Notes under the pieces: generated by a model | What the model was told of the DNA's origin: nothing | What the model saw: only the letters and a program-made list of their open reading frames with translations | Databases searched by the model: none | NCBI GenBank assembly: GCA_001920415.1 | Contig: MNJR01000136.1 | Span: forward strand, 40,535 to 93,608 | Origin: Acidobacteria bacterium 13_1_20CM_3_53_8 | GTDB taxonomy: Bacteria > Acidobacteriota > Blastocatellia > Pyrinomonadales > Pyrinomonadaceae | DNA length: 53,074 nucleotides | Reading direction: 5' to 3' | Part shown: in pieces, positions 25,276 to 34,342 of the stretch | How positions within the stretch are numbered: the stretch's first letter is position 1 | How the letters are laid out: each line of letters opens with the position of its first letter | Position numbers and translations under genes: made by a program

Positions 25276-26580
25276 TTATATATGTATGGTCAGCCCGTGA
25301 ATTCCTTCGGCGGCCTCCATGACGGCTTCCGATATGGTCGGGTGCGCGTGCATTGTGTTACCCAACTCTTCGGCGGTTGATTCCAACTGACCTTCTTCTT
25401 CGCCGAGTATGCGCGCCTTGCCTGAAGCAGAGAACGGGAACTTGGCAACCTTCACATCGTAGCCCTCTTTCTTCGCTGCGGCTTCGGTCAGTCCAACAGA
25501 GCCGACTTCAGGATCGCAGTAGGTGCAGGAAGGAACGTGGCGCAAGTTAATTGGGCGTACATCTTTTTGCCCCGCAATCTGCTCGATGCAAACTATTCCC
25601 TCTTTCGACGCGAGGTGCGCAAGTTGCGGCGTGGGCACAACGTCGCCTATGGCATAAACGTTCTCTTCGCCCGTTCGATAGAACTCGTCCACCTGTACGA
25701 ATCCGCGCTCGACCTTTATCTTAGTGCCTTCTACGCCTAGGCCGTTGATGTAAGGCGCGCGACCCACTGCGACCAACAGCATTTCTGCTTCTAATGTAAC
25801 CGCCTCGCCTTTTGAAGTCTTGCCAGTCAGACGCACGCCCTTGTCCGTCTTCTCAAGTTTTTCGAGTTTCGTGTCCACCTGCGACTTTATCCCGCGCTTG
25901 CGAAAACTGCGCTCAAGCTCTTTCGACACCTCTTCGTCTTCAATAGGCAGAAGACGCGGCAGCAACTCTACAATCGTAGTCTCCGCGCCGAAGCGAGAAT
26001 AGACGGACGCGAACTCAACGCCCACAGCGCCCGCGCCCATCACGACCAGAGATTTTGGGACATCTTTTAATTCAAGAATGTGATCCGAGTTGACCACACG
26101 CTCGCCGTCCGTCTCAAATCCCGGAATAGGGCGCACGACAGAGCCTGTTGCTATGATGATGTTGCGCGTGTTGATGGTCTGCTTCTTCCCGTCTTCGCCT
26201 GTGACTTCGACTTTACCGGGAAGCGCAAGGCGGCCTGTGCCCTTGAAGACCGTTATCTTGTTCTTCTTCATCAAGAACTCTATGCCCTTAGAGTTCTTCA
26301 TCACGACCTTCTCTTTGCGCTTCTGCACGTCTGCGAATGCAAGCTGAATCTCGGAAGCCTGCACGCCAAAATCCGCCACGTGCTGCATCTGCTCGTAAAC
26401 ATGCGCGCTCATCAGCAGCGCCTTCGTAGGTATGCACCCGCGCAGCGTACACGTCCCGCCCAGCCGTTTATCCTTCTCGACAATCGCAGCCTTCAAACCC
26501 AACTGCGCCGCACGGATCGCCGCGACGTACCCGCCCGGCCCACTTCCAATAATCGTTACATCAAACTGTTCCGTAGCCAT
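25276..26580 (-). CDS. lpdA: dihydrolipoyl dehydrogenase (E3)
   Basis: The 434-residue flavoprotein disulfide reductase has the FAD motif VTIIGSGPGGYVAAIRAAQLG, the redox disulfide Cys44/Cys49 (GGTCTLRGCIPTK), the NAD motif VMGAGAVGVEFASVYSRFG, the second FAD contact YAIGDV, and the active-site His-Glu in HAHPTISEAV. It reoxidises the dihydrolipoyl arm of E2 and makes NADH. The protein is about 30 residues shorter than most family members, mainly at the C-terminal end and in loops. It is the first gene of the minus-strand dehydrogenase cluster. Confidence 0.95.
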   Translation of the reverse strand: MATEQFDVTIIGSGPGGYVAAIRAAQLGLKAAIVEKDKRLGGTCTLRGCIPTKALLMSAHVYEQMQHVADFGVQASEIQLAFADVQKRKEKVVMKNSKGIEFLMKKNKITVFKGTGRLALPGKVEVTGEDGKKQTINTRNIIIATGSVVRPIPGFETDGERVVNSDHILELKDVPKSLVVMGAGAVGVEFASVYSRFGAETTIVELLPRLLPIEDEEVSKELERSFRKRGIKSQVDTKLEKLEKTDKGVRLTGKTSKGEAVTLEAEMLLVAVGRAPYINGLGVEGTKIKVERGFVQVDEFYRTGEENVYAIGDVVPTPQLAHLASKEGIVCIEQIAGQKDVRPINLRHVPSCTYCDPEVGSVGLTEAAAKKEGYDVKVAKFPFSASGKARILGEEEGQLESTAEELGNTMHAHPTISEAVMEAAEGIHGLTIHI

Positions 26581-26593
26581 ATCTCTCCATAAA

Positions 26594-26681
26594 GAACAGT
26601 TTTCAGTTTTTAGTTTTCAGTTTTCAGAAAGAAGCGAACTGCTCTTATCTGAAAACTAAAAACTGAAAACTGAAAACTGCT
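26594..26681. repeat. period-7 palindrome, type A, copy 5
   Basis: CAGTTTT/TAGTTTT arms (26594-26627 and 26649-26681) with a 21-base loop, filling the gap between lpdA and the DinB-like gene and ending at the latter's stop codon. Confidence 0.9.
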
Positions 26682-26682
26682 C

Positions 26683-27141
26683 TTACTCACTTGTTACCGT
26701 CTTCTTCCATTCTTCAATCTGCGCCGCGTGATGCGTGGGGTGTTTTACGAGCAGGAGTTCTACCAGATGGAAGGCGGGCGAGGATTCGTCTATCTCGTCC
26801 GGCAGACTTTTGACAGCCTGTTCCATCTCGGCGTGCACGCCGTTGTACTCGTCAGCCACTTCGCGCATTGAACGGTCATTGCGCTCTTCGACCGCGCGAG
26901 CGTTGAAGCCATTGATGAATTCACGGTCAATCTCCTGCGGCTTCCAAGTGCCTTTGCCTATATCGCCGACCACACCAACGCCCACAGTTTCCCACGCAGC
27001 TATGTGCGCAAGACAGTCCTTGACAGACCACTGCGGGTTCAAGCCCTTGCGCGTAGCCTCCGTTTCGGTCAGCCCGTCAATCGCCCGCAACAGACGGTTG
27101 TGCGCCTCCTCCATGCTTCCCTGAATCTCTGTTCTCTTCAT
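26683..27141 (-). CDS. DinB-like / ClbS-DfsB family protein
   Basis: The protein has 152 residues and forms a four-helix bundle of the DinB superfamily. The hallmark WSVKDCLAHIAAWE segment carries the first metal His, and KHPTHHAAQIEEWKK carries the two further His of the usual triad. Members bind a divalent metal and include thiol transferases and self-protection proteins; no specific role can be given. GGGAG lies eight bases before the ATG. Confidence 0.82.
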   Translation of the reverse strand: MKRTEIQGSMEEAHNRLLRAIDGLTETEATRKGLNPQWSVKDCLAHIAAWETVGVGVVGDIGKGTWKPQEIDREFINGFNARAVEERNDRSMREVADEYNGVHAEMEQAVKSLPDEIDESSPAFHLVELLLVKHPTHHAAQIEEWKKTVTSE

Positions 27142-27300
27142 AGTCGAATCTCCCAGCGTCGGCCTTCACAAAAGCGCACGCGCGCCTCTGGCAAAAAGGG
27201 CACGCTTCGCAACCGCATTGCTTAAGTTCGGTGCTTTCTTGAAAGAGAAGTATTATAGACTGTCCAACGATTTTCCGACAAACAGAGCGCACGCTTTCAA

Positions 27301-27424
27301 GGCAAAAGGAAAAAGGTAAAAGGCAAAAGTAAGGAGGAAACCATTTTTAATTTTTAATTCACGCCTGCAAGGCGTGTCCACACTTTTGCCTTTTTACTTT
27401 TACCTTTTGCCTTTTCTTTGCCTT
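27301..27424. repeat. period-7 palindrome, type B, copy 3
   Basis: GGCAAAA/GGTAAAA arms (27301-27331 and 27382-27424). The loop contains an AATTTTTAATTC block and a small palindrome ACGCCTGCAAGGCGTG that recurs in copy 4 at about 34289-34304 and, slightly changed, at about 3152-3166. Confidence 0.9.
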
Positions 27425-27510
27425 CTTTCTTCCGGTTCATTTGAAGAGAAAAAGCGTTATCATCCGAGCCTCGAACTTCTAAATCTCAGCCAAGGAGTTT
27501 CCCAAAAACC

Positions 27511-27882
27511 ATGAAACACACTCCCGGATTCCTGAAAGTAGTTGACGACGCCAAATCTCGAATACGCGAAGTCACAGTTGAAGAGACCCGAAAACGTATT
27601 TCCGAGAACAAGGACGCGCGCCTTATAGACGTGCGCGAAGACAACGAATGGCAGGCAGGCCACGCCGCCGGAGCAGAGCACCTCGGCAAAGGCATCATCG
27701 AACGCGACATAGAAACCCACGTCCCCAACCATCAGACCGAATTGATACTCTACTGCGGCGGCGGCTACCGCTCAGCCCTAGCCGCAGACGTGCTTCAACG
27801 CATGGGCTACACGAACGTCTATTCGATGGCGGGCGGGTGGAAAGCTTGGAAAGAATCTGGCGCTCCGATAGAATCAGACTGA
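27511..27882 (+). CDS. rhodanese-domain sulfurtransferase
   Basis: The 123-residue single-domain rhodanese has LIDVREDNEWQAGHAAGAEHL (the CH2A motif region) and the active-site loop C82-GGGYRSA, where the catalytic Cys carries persulfide. It ends in the usual MAGGWKAWKESGAPI. It lies 10 bases upstream of the TIR/NB-ARC/TPR gene, close enough to be one transcript. Its substrate and partner are unknown. Confidence 0.92.
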   Translation: MKHTPGFLKVVDDAKSRIREVTVEETRKRISENKDARLIDVREDNEWQAGHAAGAEHLGKGIIERDIETHVPNHQTELILYCGGGYRSALAADVLQRMGYTNVYSMAGGWKAWKESGAPIESD

Positions 27883-27892
27883 GGATAAACAA

Positions 27893-30319
27893 ATGTCGAA
27901 CCTCACCACATACGAGTACGACATCTTTCTTAGTCACAATCACGCTGATGAGGATTGGACGGCGAGACTAGCCGAACGTCTTGAGAAGGAAGATTGGCTG
28001 GGACGCAAACTTAGAGTCTTCTTTTCCCCGTGGGATATTCGCCCTGGTCAATCTATCCCTCTCGAAATTGAGAAAGCCTTGCCGAAGAGTCGCAAGGTTG
28101 GCCTTATCATGTCACCCGAAGCGATAGCATCAGCGTGGGTTGAGTTAGAAAGGTTAGTGACTAACTATATTGCTGTTTCAGCGCGGCAGGAGCGTTTGAT
28201 TCCTTTGCTTCGCCGCGACTGCGATATTCCCGCGCTCGTGCAGCATATTCTTTACATAGACTTCAGGGATGATGCTCAATTTGAGGAGAGCTACCGGAGG
28301 CTTCTTGCCGTTATTAAAGACGAGCCTTTACAGCGCACTTCACGTGCACCATCGAGCAATCCTATCTCACCCCTGCCTTTTATCCCGCGTACTCTCATCG
28401 TGGATTTTGTCGAGCGACAAGATAGAGAAGGCCGCGACATCTTGCAGCAGTTAAAAGATGAACTCGCACCGCATAAGAGACAGTTGGTTGTGTTATCGGG
28501 TGCGGGCGGAGTTGGCAAGACCACGCTCGCAATCGAAGCGGCGCATGGTCTGATGGACGTTTTCGCGCGTCGTATTCTCTGGGTGGATGCGGAGAAGCAT
28601 ACGAACTTCGGCTTTCCAACATTGCTTGACGAGATTGCGCGTCAATTGGGGCAGCCGGAGTTAATGAAGCTTGCCGCTGCGCAGAAAGAGGAGGCGTTGC
28701 AACCCTTGATTAGCTCCGCGCCGATGCTCATCGTTTTGGACAACTTCGAGACAATCACTCCTGAAGAGCAGGAAACACAATCTGCAGAATATTTAGCGCA
28801 TCGTTTGCCGTGTTCGTCACTTATTATCACGAGACAGAAGATTAGTGTTGCGCGCAACATTCCAGTTTTAGGTATGTTGCAAACGGAAGCGCACAAATTC
28901 TTGAAACGACTGATAGAACAGACTGCTGATCCCTCTATCTTCACAGAATCTGTCTGTGAACGCATTATTGAAACAGTCGAGGGCGTACCTTTATTGATTC
29001 AATGGGTAGTAGCACAGATTAACCTTGCGCAAGCGCCGGAAGAGGTGCTTGATGAATTAGCTCATGGAGTGGGCGAAGCTGCCGAGCGCGTTTTTGATCG
29101 CTCTTTCAATCTGCCGCAAATGGCGGAAGGAGGACGCGCGGTGCTCCTTGCCCTCTCCTTGTTTCGGCCAAGCGCGACGCGTCCAATGCTTGGGGAAGTA
29201 GCAGGATTAGGTAAAGATAAAGACAAGAAAAAATTCAAGAAGGCGCAGCAAACTTTAGCCTCGCTGTGGCTGGTGAAGCAGACAGATGGCGGCCAACGCC
29301 TGACCGTTGAAGGTCTCACGCGCGCACTGACAGAAGCGCACCTTTCTAGAGACCCACGCTCCAAAACTTTTCGCCAGCGACTCGTGGAACGCTTTCTACG
29401 GTTTGCAAAAGCGAATGCTAAGCCAACAGCCGCAGAGTTGAACGCGCTGGAATCAGAGAAAGATAACGTGCTAGCCGCTCTGAATGTAGCATTCGATTCA
29501 AAGGATTGGGAGAGTGTGATGAAAATTGTCTTGGCGTTTGGACAGTTCCTTTATATACATGGTTACTGGGAGGAAGCAATACGCAGCGGCGAGCAGGCAT
29601 TAAAAGCAGCACATGACTCGGCAGTAAAAGCGAATATAGCGGTTTTCGCGCACAACATGGCAATAATCTTTCAAATGCGCGGAGAACTGGAAGAAGCGAG
29701 ACAACTTTACAATGACAGCTTGGAGATAGAGAGGAAGATTGGTAACAGGAGCGGTATCGCCACCACCTTGCACGAATTAGGGAGACTTGCGCAAGATCAA
29801 GGAGAGATAGAAGAAGCACGCCGACTTTACAACGAGAGCTTAGAGATTCATAAGAAGCTTGGCGACCAGAGCGGCATTGCTATCGGATTGCACCAGTTAG
29901 GAATGATCAGTTTGGATGAAGAAGATTTAGCGGGGGCCGAGAACCTCTTCAACCAAAGTCTAATCATTCTCAGAAAGTTGGGAGACAAGAAAAATATATC
30001 TCAATGTCTTGAGAGTATAGGGAAGTTGAGAGTAGCGCAGGGACGTTTCACTGAGGCGCGATCTCTGTTTGATAAGTCTTTAGAAATGGCGCAGGCGTTG
30101 GGTGCTAAATCTCTTATCGGCAGCGTCAAGCGTTCACTGGGCTTAGTTGCGGAGAAGCAAGGAAAGAAGACGGAGGCGGGACGGTTGTTTCGTGAAGCCC
30201 TGAGCATCTTTGAGGAACTTGGTTCGCCTGAAGCCGAGAAGACGCGCGGCGATTTGGAGAGAGTAGAGAGTGAAGCTTTCTCAAGCGGAGTTGTGGGTAT
30301 TGATGCCATCGAAAACTAG
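27893..30319 (+). CDS. TIR-NB-ARC-TPR protein (STAND ATPase, putative defence sensor)
   Basis: The protein has 808 residues in three parts. Residues 7-140 form a TIR domain: YDIFLSHNHADEDW, WDIRPGQSI and the SAWVELE loop with Glu86 at the place of the catalytic Glu of TIR NADases. Residues about 190-400 form a STAND/NB-ARC ATPase: P-loop GAGGVGKT (203-210), Walker B LIVLDNFE (about 278-285) and the SSLIITRQK sensor. From about 580 there are TPR-type helical repeats of roughly 40 residues (EEARRLYNESLEI-KKLGDQSGIA). Relatives act as intracellular sensors that oligomerise and destroy NAD or signal on infection; here that is inference. GAGG lies eight bases before the ATG. Confidence 0.9.
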   Translation: MSNLTTYEYDIFLSHNHADEDWTARLAERLEKEDWLGRKLRVFFSPWDIRPGQSIPLEIEKALPKSRKVGLIMSPEAIASAWVELERLVTNYIAVSARQERLIPLLRRDCDIPALVQHILYIDFRDDAQFEESYRRLLAVIKDEPLQRTSRAPSSNPISPLPFIPRTLIVDFVERQDREGRDILQQLKDELAPHKRQLVVLSGAGGVGKTTLAIEAAHGLMDVFARRILWVDAEKHTNFGFPTLLDEIARQLGQPELMKLAAAQKEEALQPLISSAPMLIVLDNFETITPEEQETQSAEYLAHRLPCSSLIITRQKISVARNIPVLGMLQTEAHKFLKRLIEQTADPSIFTESVCERIIETVEGVPLLIQWVVAQINLAQAPEEVLDELAHGVGEAAERVFDRSFNLPQMAEGGRAVLLALSLFRPSATRPMLGEVAGLGKDKDKKKFKKAQQTLASLWLVKQTDGGQRLTVEGLTRALTEAHLSRDPRSKTFRQRLVERFLRFAKANAKPTAAELNALESEKDNVLAALNVAFDSKDWESVMKIVLAFGQFLYIHGYWEEAIRSGEQALKAAHDSAVKANIAVFAHNMAIIFQMRGELEEARQLYNDSLEIERKIGNRSGIATTLHELGRLAQDQGEIEEARRLYNESLEIHKKLGDQSGIAIGLHQLGMISLDEEDLAGAENLFNQSLIILRKLGDKKNISQCLESIGKLRVAQGRFTEARSLFDKSLEMAQALGAKSLIGSVKRSLGLVAEKQGKKTEAGRLFREALSIFEELGSPEAEKTRGDLERVESEAFSSGVVGIDAIEN

Positions 30320-30453
30320 GATGCTAGCGGTCGGCGTGCGGACTTTTCTCGCGCGAGCGTTCTGTCTGTAGGCTGGCGTGCTTGTGCTATTGGTAGTTGA
30401 AGATTATGTTCTGAGTTTTAGTGCTTTTAACCAAGTAGATTTGCTTTGAATAT

Positions 30454-30487
30454 AAGCTGGCGCGCTAAATAGAAAGCGCGCCAGCTT
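30454..30487. terminator. strong hairpin between convergent genes
   Basis: A 13-bp perfect stem (AAGCTGGCGCGCT with its complement) encloses an 8-base loop, between the TIR/NB-ARC gene and the convergent beta-barrel gene. A short T-rich stretch follows on the plus strand (TTTCGTT), so it is a plausible two-way terminator, although the T-run is weak. Confidence 0.65.
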
Positions 30488-30526
30488 TCGTTATAAGTGG
30501 GGAGGGATTTTAACCGCTTCGATGCT

Positions 30527-31180
30527 TTATTTGATCTTTATTCCGAAGGAGAAGCGGTAATTGTCTTGACGCCTGCTGTTGAAGAAGGTCGGGGCGTAGT
30601 CGAATTCAAAGGCGCGCACGTCCACGCGGTGGTTGGCCTCCACGTCTACGCCTCCGCCGAAGGCCATTGCGAAAGCGTTGTTGCTGGTGCGGCTGTTGCC
30701 CGCGAAATTATCCACGCTGCCGCCTATGTGCGCGTAGCCGAAGAGAGCGTGCGCGAAGGGAACGGCGCGGCTTGATGTGTGCATGTTGAAGCGCGGCCCC
30801 CAGAGGAATTGATAGAGATGCAGATGCGCGCGAAACGCATTGCCGTTAGTATCCGTGATGGTCGTAGTGCGGTACACGCCGCTGGCGCTTCCTACTATGC
30901 CTACTGTGTGGTTTATGTTCCCTACGAATTCTGCTATCCAGCCGTTGAAGCCTGCGTGCGATTGCGTGAAAGTGGTAGGGGCTATGACGCCCGCGCCTGT
31001 GTTTATAGCAGGGGTGTTGAATTGGTCTGCGTTTGTGTCTGCGCGCTCGTATGTGTAGCCTACGAAGTATTCAAAATGCGATTGAGTGCCTTGAGTGCTT
31101 TGAGTGTTCTGTGTATTTTGAGCGAAAGCTGCGTGGGCGAAAACGACTAAGAGAAGTAACAAGAAAAGCGATCTGAGCAT
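30527..31180 (-). CDS. outer-membrane beta-barrel protein
   Basis: About 217 residues with a signal peptide (MLRSLFLLLLLVVFAHAAFAQ). The mature part begins with a Thr/Gln/Asn-rich repeat (NTQNTQSTQGTQ) and then has alternating strands (FEYFVGYTYERAD, GIVGSASGVYRTTT, AHALFGYAHIGG, FDYAPTFFNSRRQDNYRFSFGIKIK). This is an OmpA/OprF-type eight-stranded barrel with a typical C-terminal aromatic strand, ending Lys rather than Phe. The ATG at 31180 has AGGAGGG nine bases upstream. The function is unknown. Confidence 0.82.
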   Translation of the reverse strand: MLRSLFLLLLLVVFAHAAFAQNTQNTQSTQGTQSHFEYFVGYTYERADTNADQFNTPAINTGAGVIAPTTFTQSHAGFNGWIAEFVGNINHTVGIVGSASGVYRTTTITDTNGNAFRAHLHLYQFLWGPRFNMHTSSRAVPFAHALFGYAHIGGSVDNFAGNSRTSNNAFAMAFGGGVDVEANHRVDVRAFEFDYAPTFFNSRRQDNYRFSFGIKIK

Positions 31181-31365
31181 TCGATTGACCCTCCTGAATG
31201 AAATTGCAAACATGGCCGCGAAACCTGTAAGCACCCCTAACATCTGTGGCGGATGATGCACTATAATTTCGGTTGTGAGTATCCGTCAACATTTATCTTA
31301 AAATGTACGCGCAATTTTCAGGAAGTTTTAGGCTGAGTCATGTTATGCGGAATGATGTATGAGAA

Positions 31366-31631
31366 ACAACTCAGTCTGCGCAAGCAGACGATAGAATATA
31401 GCCACAGACGAAGCCGCAGGCGGAGTCTGTGGTAGAGGTTGAGAATAGAGTAGGAGTCTGCGTAAGCAGACGGCAGAGAGGCAAAGATTAGAGATATTCG
31501 TTAACAACGTAAACATCTGTCGCCTGCTTACGCAGACTCTAACTGTTTTCTCAAATGTGTACCACAGACTACGCCCTTCAGGCTTCGTCTGTGGCTTTAC
31601 TCTGGCCGTCTGCTTGCGCAGACTGGGTTGT
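31366..31631. repeat. 266-bp nested palindrome (type H)
   Basis: Three concentric inverted pairs. The outer arm is ACAACTCAGTCTGCGCAAGC and onward (31366-31390 with 31607-31631, one mismatch). The middle arm is GCCACAGACGAAGCC and onward (31401-31434 with 31560-31595). The inner arm is GAGTCTGCGTAAGCAGACGG and onward (31454-31474 with 31518-31539). The arms themselves contain the short palindrome GTCTGC(G/T)(C/T)AAGCAGAC. It fills the gap between the divergent beta-barrel and TPR genes. No gene is seen inside. Confidence 0.9.
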
Positions 31632-31668
31632 CGCATCTATAAAACCACTTGCTGAGTAACGTGAGCTG

Positions 31669-32436
31669 GTGAGAAATCAAAAAACATTCAAAGCGCTCCT
31701 CGTGTTTCTGCTCGTGCTCGCGGCTATGCCTGTCGTTCAGTCGCAGCAAGCAGGAGTTCGGCCAGCGCCGTCGGAAGCTCAGAGGCTTTTGCAAACAGGA
31801 CTGAGCGCTGCGCAAAGTGGGCGCTACGAAGACGCTATTCGCGATTACAGCGAGGCGATTCTTATAGCGCGTAACGATGCTCAGACAGAGGCTTCGGCAA
31901 ACTATAATCTGGGAAACGTATATCTGGTTCTTCAGAAATACAGGGAAGCAGTCGCAGCCTTCCAAGAGTCTCTTACGCTAGACCAGCAGAACGCTGCCGC
32001 ATACAACGGACTGGGGCAGGCTCTTGGGGCTACGGGGCAGTACCAGCGCGCCGTCGAAGCTTTCAAAAAAGCGATTTCGATTCAGCCAAAGCTTTCGGAC
32101 TCTTACTATAATCTGGGCGTCACGTATAATAAGATGAAGTTGTTCCGTGATGCGGAACTCGCTTACAGGCGAGCTATTCGTCTCAAACCTGATTACGCTA
32201 TGGCGTATGACGCTCTGGCGGTTGCGCTCTCTCAATCAGGGCGAGCGAGCGAGGCTGTGGCTTATCATCAGAAGGCCATAAAGCTTAATCCACAGGATGC
32301 TTCTTACTATTACAATCTGGCGTTAACTTATCTGGTCATAGGATACCGTCAGGGCGCGCTTGAGATGCAGCAGAAGCTTCAACAATTGAACCCGCAGGCA
32401 GCCGCGCATCTTGCGAATATAATTAATCAGGAATAG
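31669..32436 (+). CDS. secreted TPR-repeat protein
   Basis: The 255-residue protein begins with a signal peptide (ALLVFLLVLAAMPVVQSQ). Five to six tetratricopeptide repeats of 34 residues follow (YEDAIRDYSEAI, YREAVAAFQESLTLD, YQRAVEAFKKAISIQP, FRDAELAYRRAIRLKP, ASEAVAYHQKAIKLNP). TPR domains hold protein partners; the partner is unknown. The start is a GTG with no strong ribosome binding site, and the 5' leader is the nested palindrome. Confidence 0.85.
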   Translation: MRNQKTFKALLVFLLVLAAMPVVQSQQAGVRPAPSEAQRLLQTGLSAAQSGRYEDAIRDYSEAILIARNDAQTEASANYNLGNVYLVLQKYREAVAAFQESLTLDQQNAAAYNGLGQALGATGQYQRAVEAFKKAISIQPKLSDSYYNLGVTYNKMKLFRDAELAYRRAIRLKPDYAMAYDALAVALSQSGRASEAVAYHQKAIKLNPQDASYYYNLALTYLVIGYRQGALEMQQKLQQLNPQAAAHLANIINQE

Positions 32437-32486
32437 AAGAGTGTGGCCGTGCCGCCGGAAGAGCGGACTAAGGATGAATTCTGAAT

Positions 32487-33905
32487 ATGTCTAAAGATGC
32501 GACCGAACTAAAAAAGAGTGACGGCGCTGTGCGAACCGAAACGGATTCAATGGGCGAGATAGAAGTCCCTGCGGATAAATACTGGGGCGCGCAGACCGCG
32601 CGGTCTCTGATTCACTTCGATATTGGCGACGACACTATGCCGCGCGAGTTGATTCGCGCGCTCGGCGTTTTGAAGAAAGCTGCGGCGCTTGTGAATCAGG
32701 ATTTGGGTAAGCTTGCGGCGGAGAAGGCTGATTTGATTACGCAGGCTGCGGACGAGGTGATTGAAGGGAAGTTGGACGAGCACTTTCCCCTGAAAATATG
32801 GCAGACGGGCAGCGGGACGCAGACGAACATGAACGCGAACGAGGTTATCTCGAATCGCGCGATTGAGATTGCGGGCGGCGTCATGGGAACGAAGAAGCCC
32901 ATTCACCCGAACGACGACGTGAACATGTCGCAATCGTCGAACGACACTTTTCCGACAGCCATGCACATCGCTTCCGCAGAAGAGATGAACGAGCTTATCC
33001 CTGCCGTTCAAGAATTGCGCGACGCGATTGATGCTAAGGCGAAAGAGTTTGCAGATGTTGTGAAGATCGGGCGCACGCATCTTCAAGACGCTACGCCTCT
33101 GACCGTAGGGCAGGAGATGTCCGGTTGGGCCAATCTGCTTGAGCGCGACATAGAAAGATTGAAGATGGTTCTGCCCGGACTTTATGATCTGGCAATAGGC
33201 GGCACTGCTGTCGGAACGGGCTTGAACTCTCACCCTGAATTTGCAGAGCGCGCGGCTCGGAAGATTGCGGAGTTGACTGGACTGCCTTTCAAGTCGCACC
33301 CGAACAAGTTCGCGGCGCTCTCGGCTCATGACGAGATAGTGTTTGCTAGCGGCGCTCTGAAAACGCTCGCGGCGTCGTTGATGAAGATTGCGAACGATGT
33401 GCGATGGCTGGCATCTGGGCCGCGCGCAGGACTGGGCGAGCTTGTGCTGCCTGAAAACGAACCCGGCTCTTCAATAATGCCGGGCAAGGTGAATCCTACG
33501 CAGAGCGAGGCTATGACAATGGTGGTCGTGCAGGTCATGGGCAATGACGCGGCCATAGGCTTCGCAGGCTCGCAGGGCAACTTCGAATTAAATGTCTTCA
33601 ACCCCGTGATGATTCACAACCTGCTTCATTCCATACGGCTCTTGAAAGACGCCTGCCACAGTTTCATAGAGCACTGCGTCGTAGGCATAGAACTCAACCG
33701 CGCGCGGATTGACGAGCATCTGAAAAACTCGCTCATGCTCGTCACAGCGCTCAACCCACACATCGGCTACGACAACGCCGCACGGATTGCCAAGAACGCG
33801 CACAAGAAGGGAATCAGTTTGCGCGAATCCGCAATCGAACTAGGCCTGCTCACGGGCGAGCAGTTCGACCAGTACGTCAAGCCCGAAGAAATGACCAAGC
33901 CGTGA
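32487..33905 (+). CDS. fumC: class II fumarate hydratase
   Basis: The 472-residue homotetrameric, iron-independent fumarase of the citric-acid cycle has the superfamily signature [16 protein letters not shown] at about residue 325 with its catalytic Ser. The preceding substrate loop is [31 protein letters not shown] and [16 protein letters not shown] complete the active site. The N-terminal 20 residues ([19 protein letters not shown]) are an extension. A period-7 repeat lies directly 3' and a ferredoxin gene follows. Confidence 0.96.
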   Translation: MSKDATELKKSDGAVRTETDSMGEIEVPADKYWGAQTARSLIHFDIGDDTMPRELIRALGVLKKAAALVNQDLGKLAAEKADLITQAADEVIEGKLDEHFPLKIWQTGSGTQTNMNANEVISNRAIEIAGGVMGTKKPIHPNDDVNMSQSSNDTFPTAMHIASAEEMNELIPAVQELRDAIDAKAKEFADVVKIGRTHLQDATPLTVGQEMSGWANLLERDIERLKMVLPGLYDLAIGGTAVGTGLNSHPEFAERAARKIAELTGLPFKSHPNKFAALSAHDEIVFASGALKTLAASLMKIANDVRWLASGPRAGLGELVLPENEPGSSIMPGKVNPTQSEAMTMVVVQVMGNDAAIGFAGSQGNFELNVFNPVMIHNLLHSIRLLKDACHSFIEHCVVGIELNRARIDEHLKNSLMLVTALNPHIGYDNAARIAKNAHKKGISLRESAIELGLLTGEQFDQYVKPEEMTKP

Positions 33906-33970
33906 TAAGTAATAAGTGATGAGTGATAAGACAAACGCTCTTTCTCATCACTTATCACTTATCACTTATA
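33903..33970. repeat. period-7 palindrome, type C, copy 2
   Basis: AGTGATA/AGTGATG arms (33903-33930 and 33943-33970). It begins inside the fumC stop codon and ends ten bases before the ferredoxin ATG. Confidence 0.9.
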
Positions 33971-33979
33971 ACCGCATTT

Positions 33980-34213
33980 ATGGCTGATAGGAATGATCGC
34001 GTGCCGGAAAACGTCTGCGGCTCTTACTATGTGGACACGGCATGTATAGACTGCGACGTGTGCCGCGACACAGCGCCGGAGAATTTTACACGCTCGGACG
34101 AGCATAACTACTCTTTCGTCTTCAAGCAGCCGGAAACGGAAGAGGAGCGCAAGCAGTGTGATGAAGCTCTGGCCGCATGCCCCGTAGAGGCAATCGGCAA
34201 CGATGGAGAATGA
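33980..34213 (+). CDS. ferredoxin, single [4Fe-4S] cluster type
   Basis: The 77-residue protein has Cys spacing ACIDCDVCRDTAP and a distal CPVEAI, the C-x2-C-x2-C...CP pattern of small ferredoxins. One additional Cys (ENVCGSYYVD) precedes it. The segment SFVFKQPETEEERKQC is typical of this family. It carries one electron to an unknown partner. The ATG at 33980 is preferred; a frame open upstream passes through the repeat and would not encode a normal start. It is downstream of fumC on the same strand. Confidence 0.85.
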   Translation: MADRNDRVPENVCGSYYVDTACIDCDVCRDTAPENFTRSDEHNYSFVFKQPETEEERKQCDEALAACPVEAIGNDGE

Positions 34214-34217
34214 AATT

Positions 34218-34342
34218 AAGGCAAAAGTAAAAAGGTAAAAGGCAAAAGTTAAGAGAAAGCTTTCGACTCTAATTTTTAATCTTTAATTCACGCCTGCAAG
34301 GCGTGTCCACACTTTTGCCTTTTACCTTTTTACTTTTGCCTT
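34218..34342. repeat. period-7 palindrome, type B, copy 4
   Basis: GGCAAAA/GTAAAAA/GGTAAAA arms (34218-34249 and 34312-34342). The loop has the same AATTCACGCCTGCAAGGCGTG block as copy 3, so the loop is shared, not only the arms. It lies between convergent genes and overlaps the Rieske stop. Confidence 0.9.

Noticed and set aside
31366-31631. Nested palindrome considered as a CRISPR array or IS end
   Set aside because: The units are inverted, not direct with constant spacers, and there is no transposase frame or target-site duplication visible.
32547-33329. Open frame of 260 residues antisense to fumC
   Set aside because: fumC is unmistakable; the antisense frame is Arg/Leu-rich low-quality sequence.
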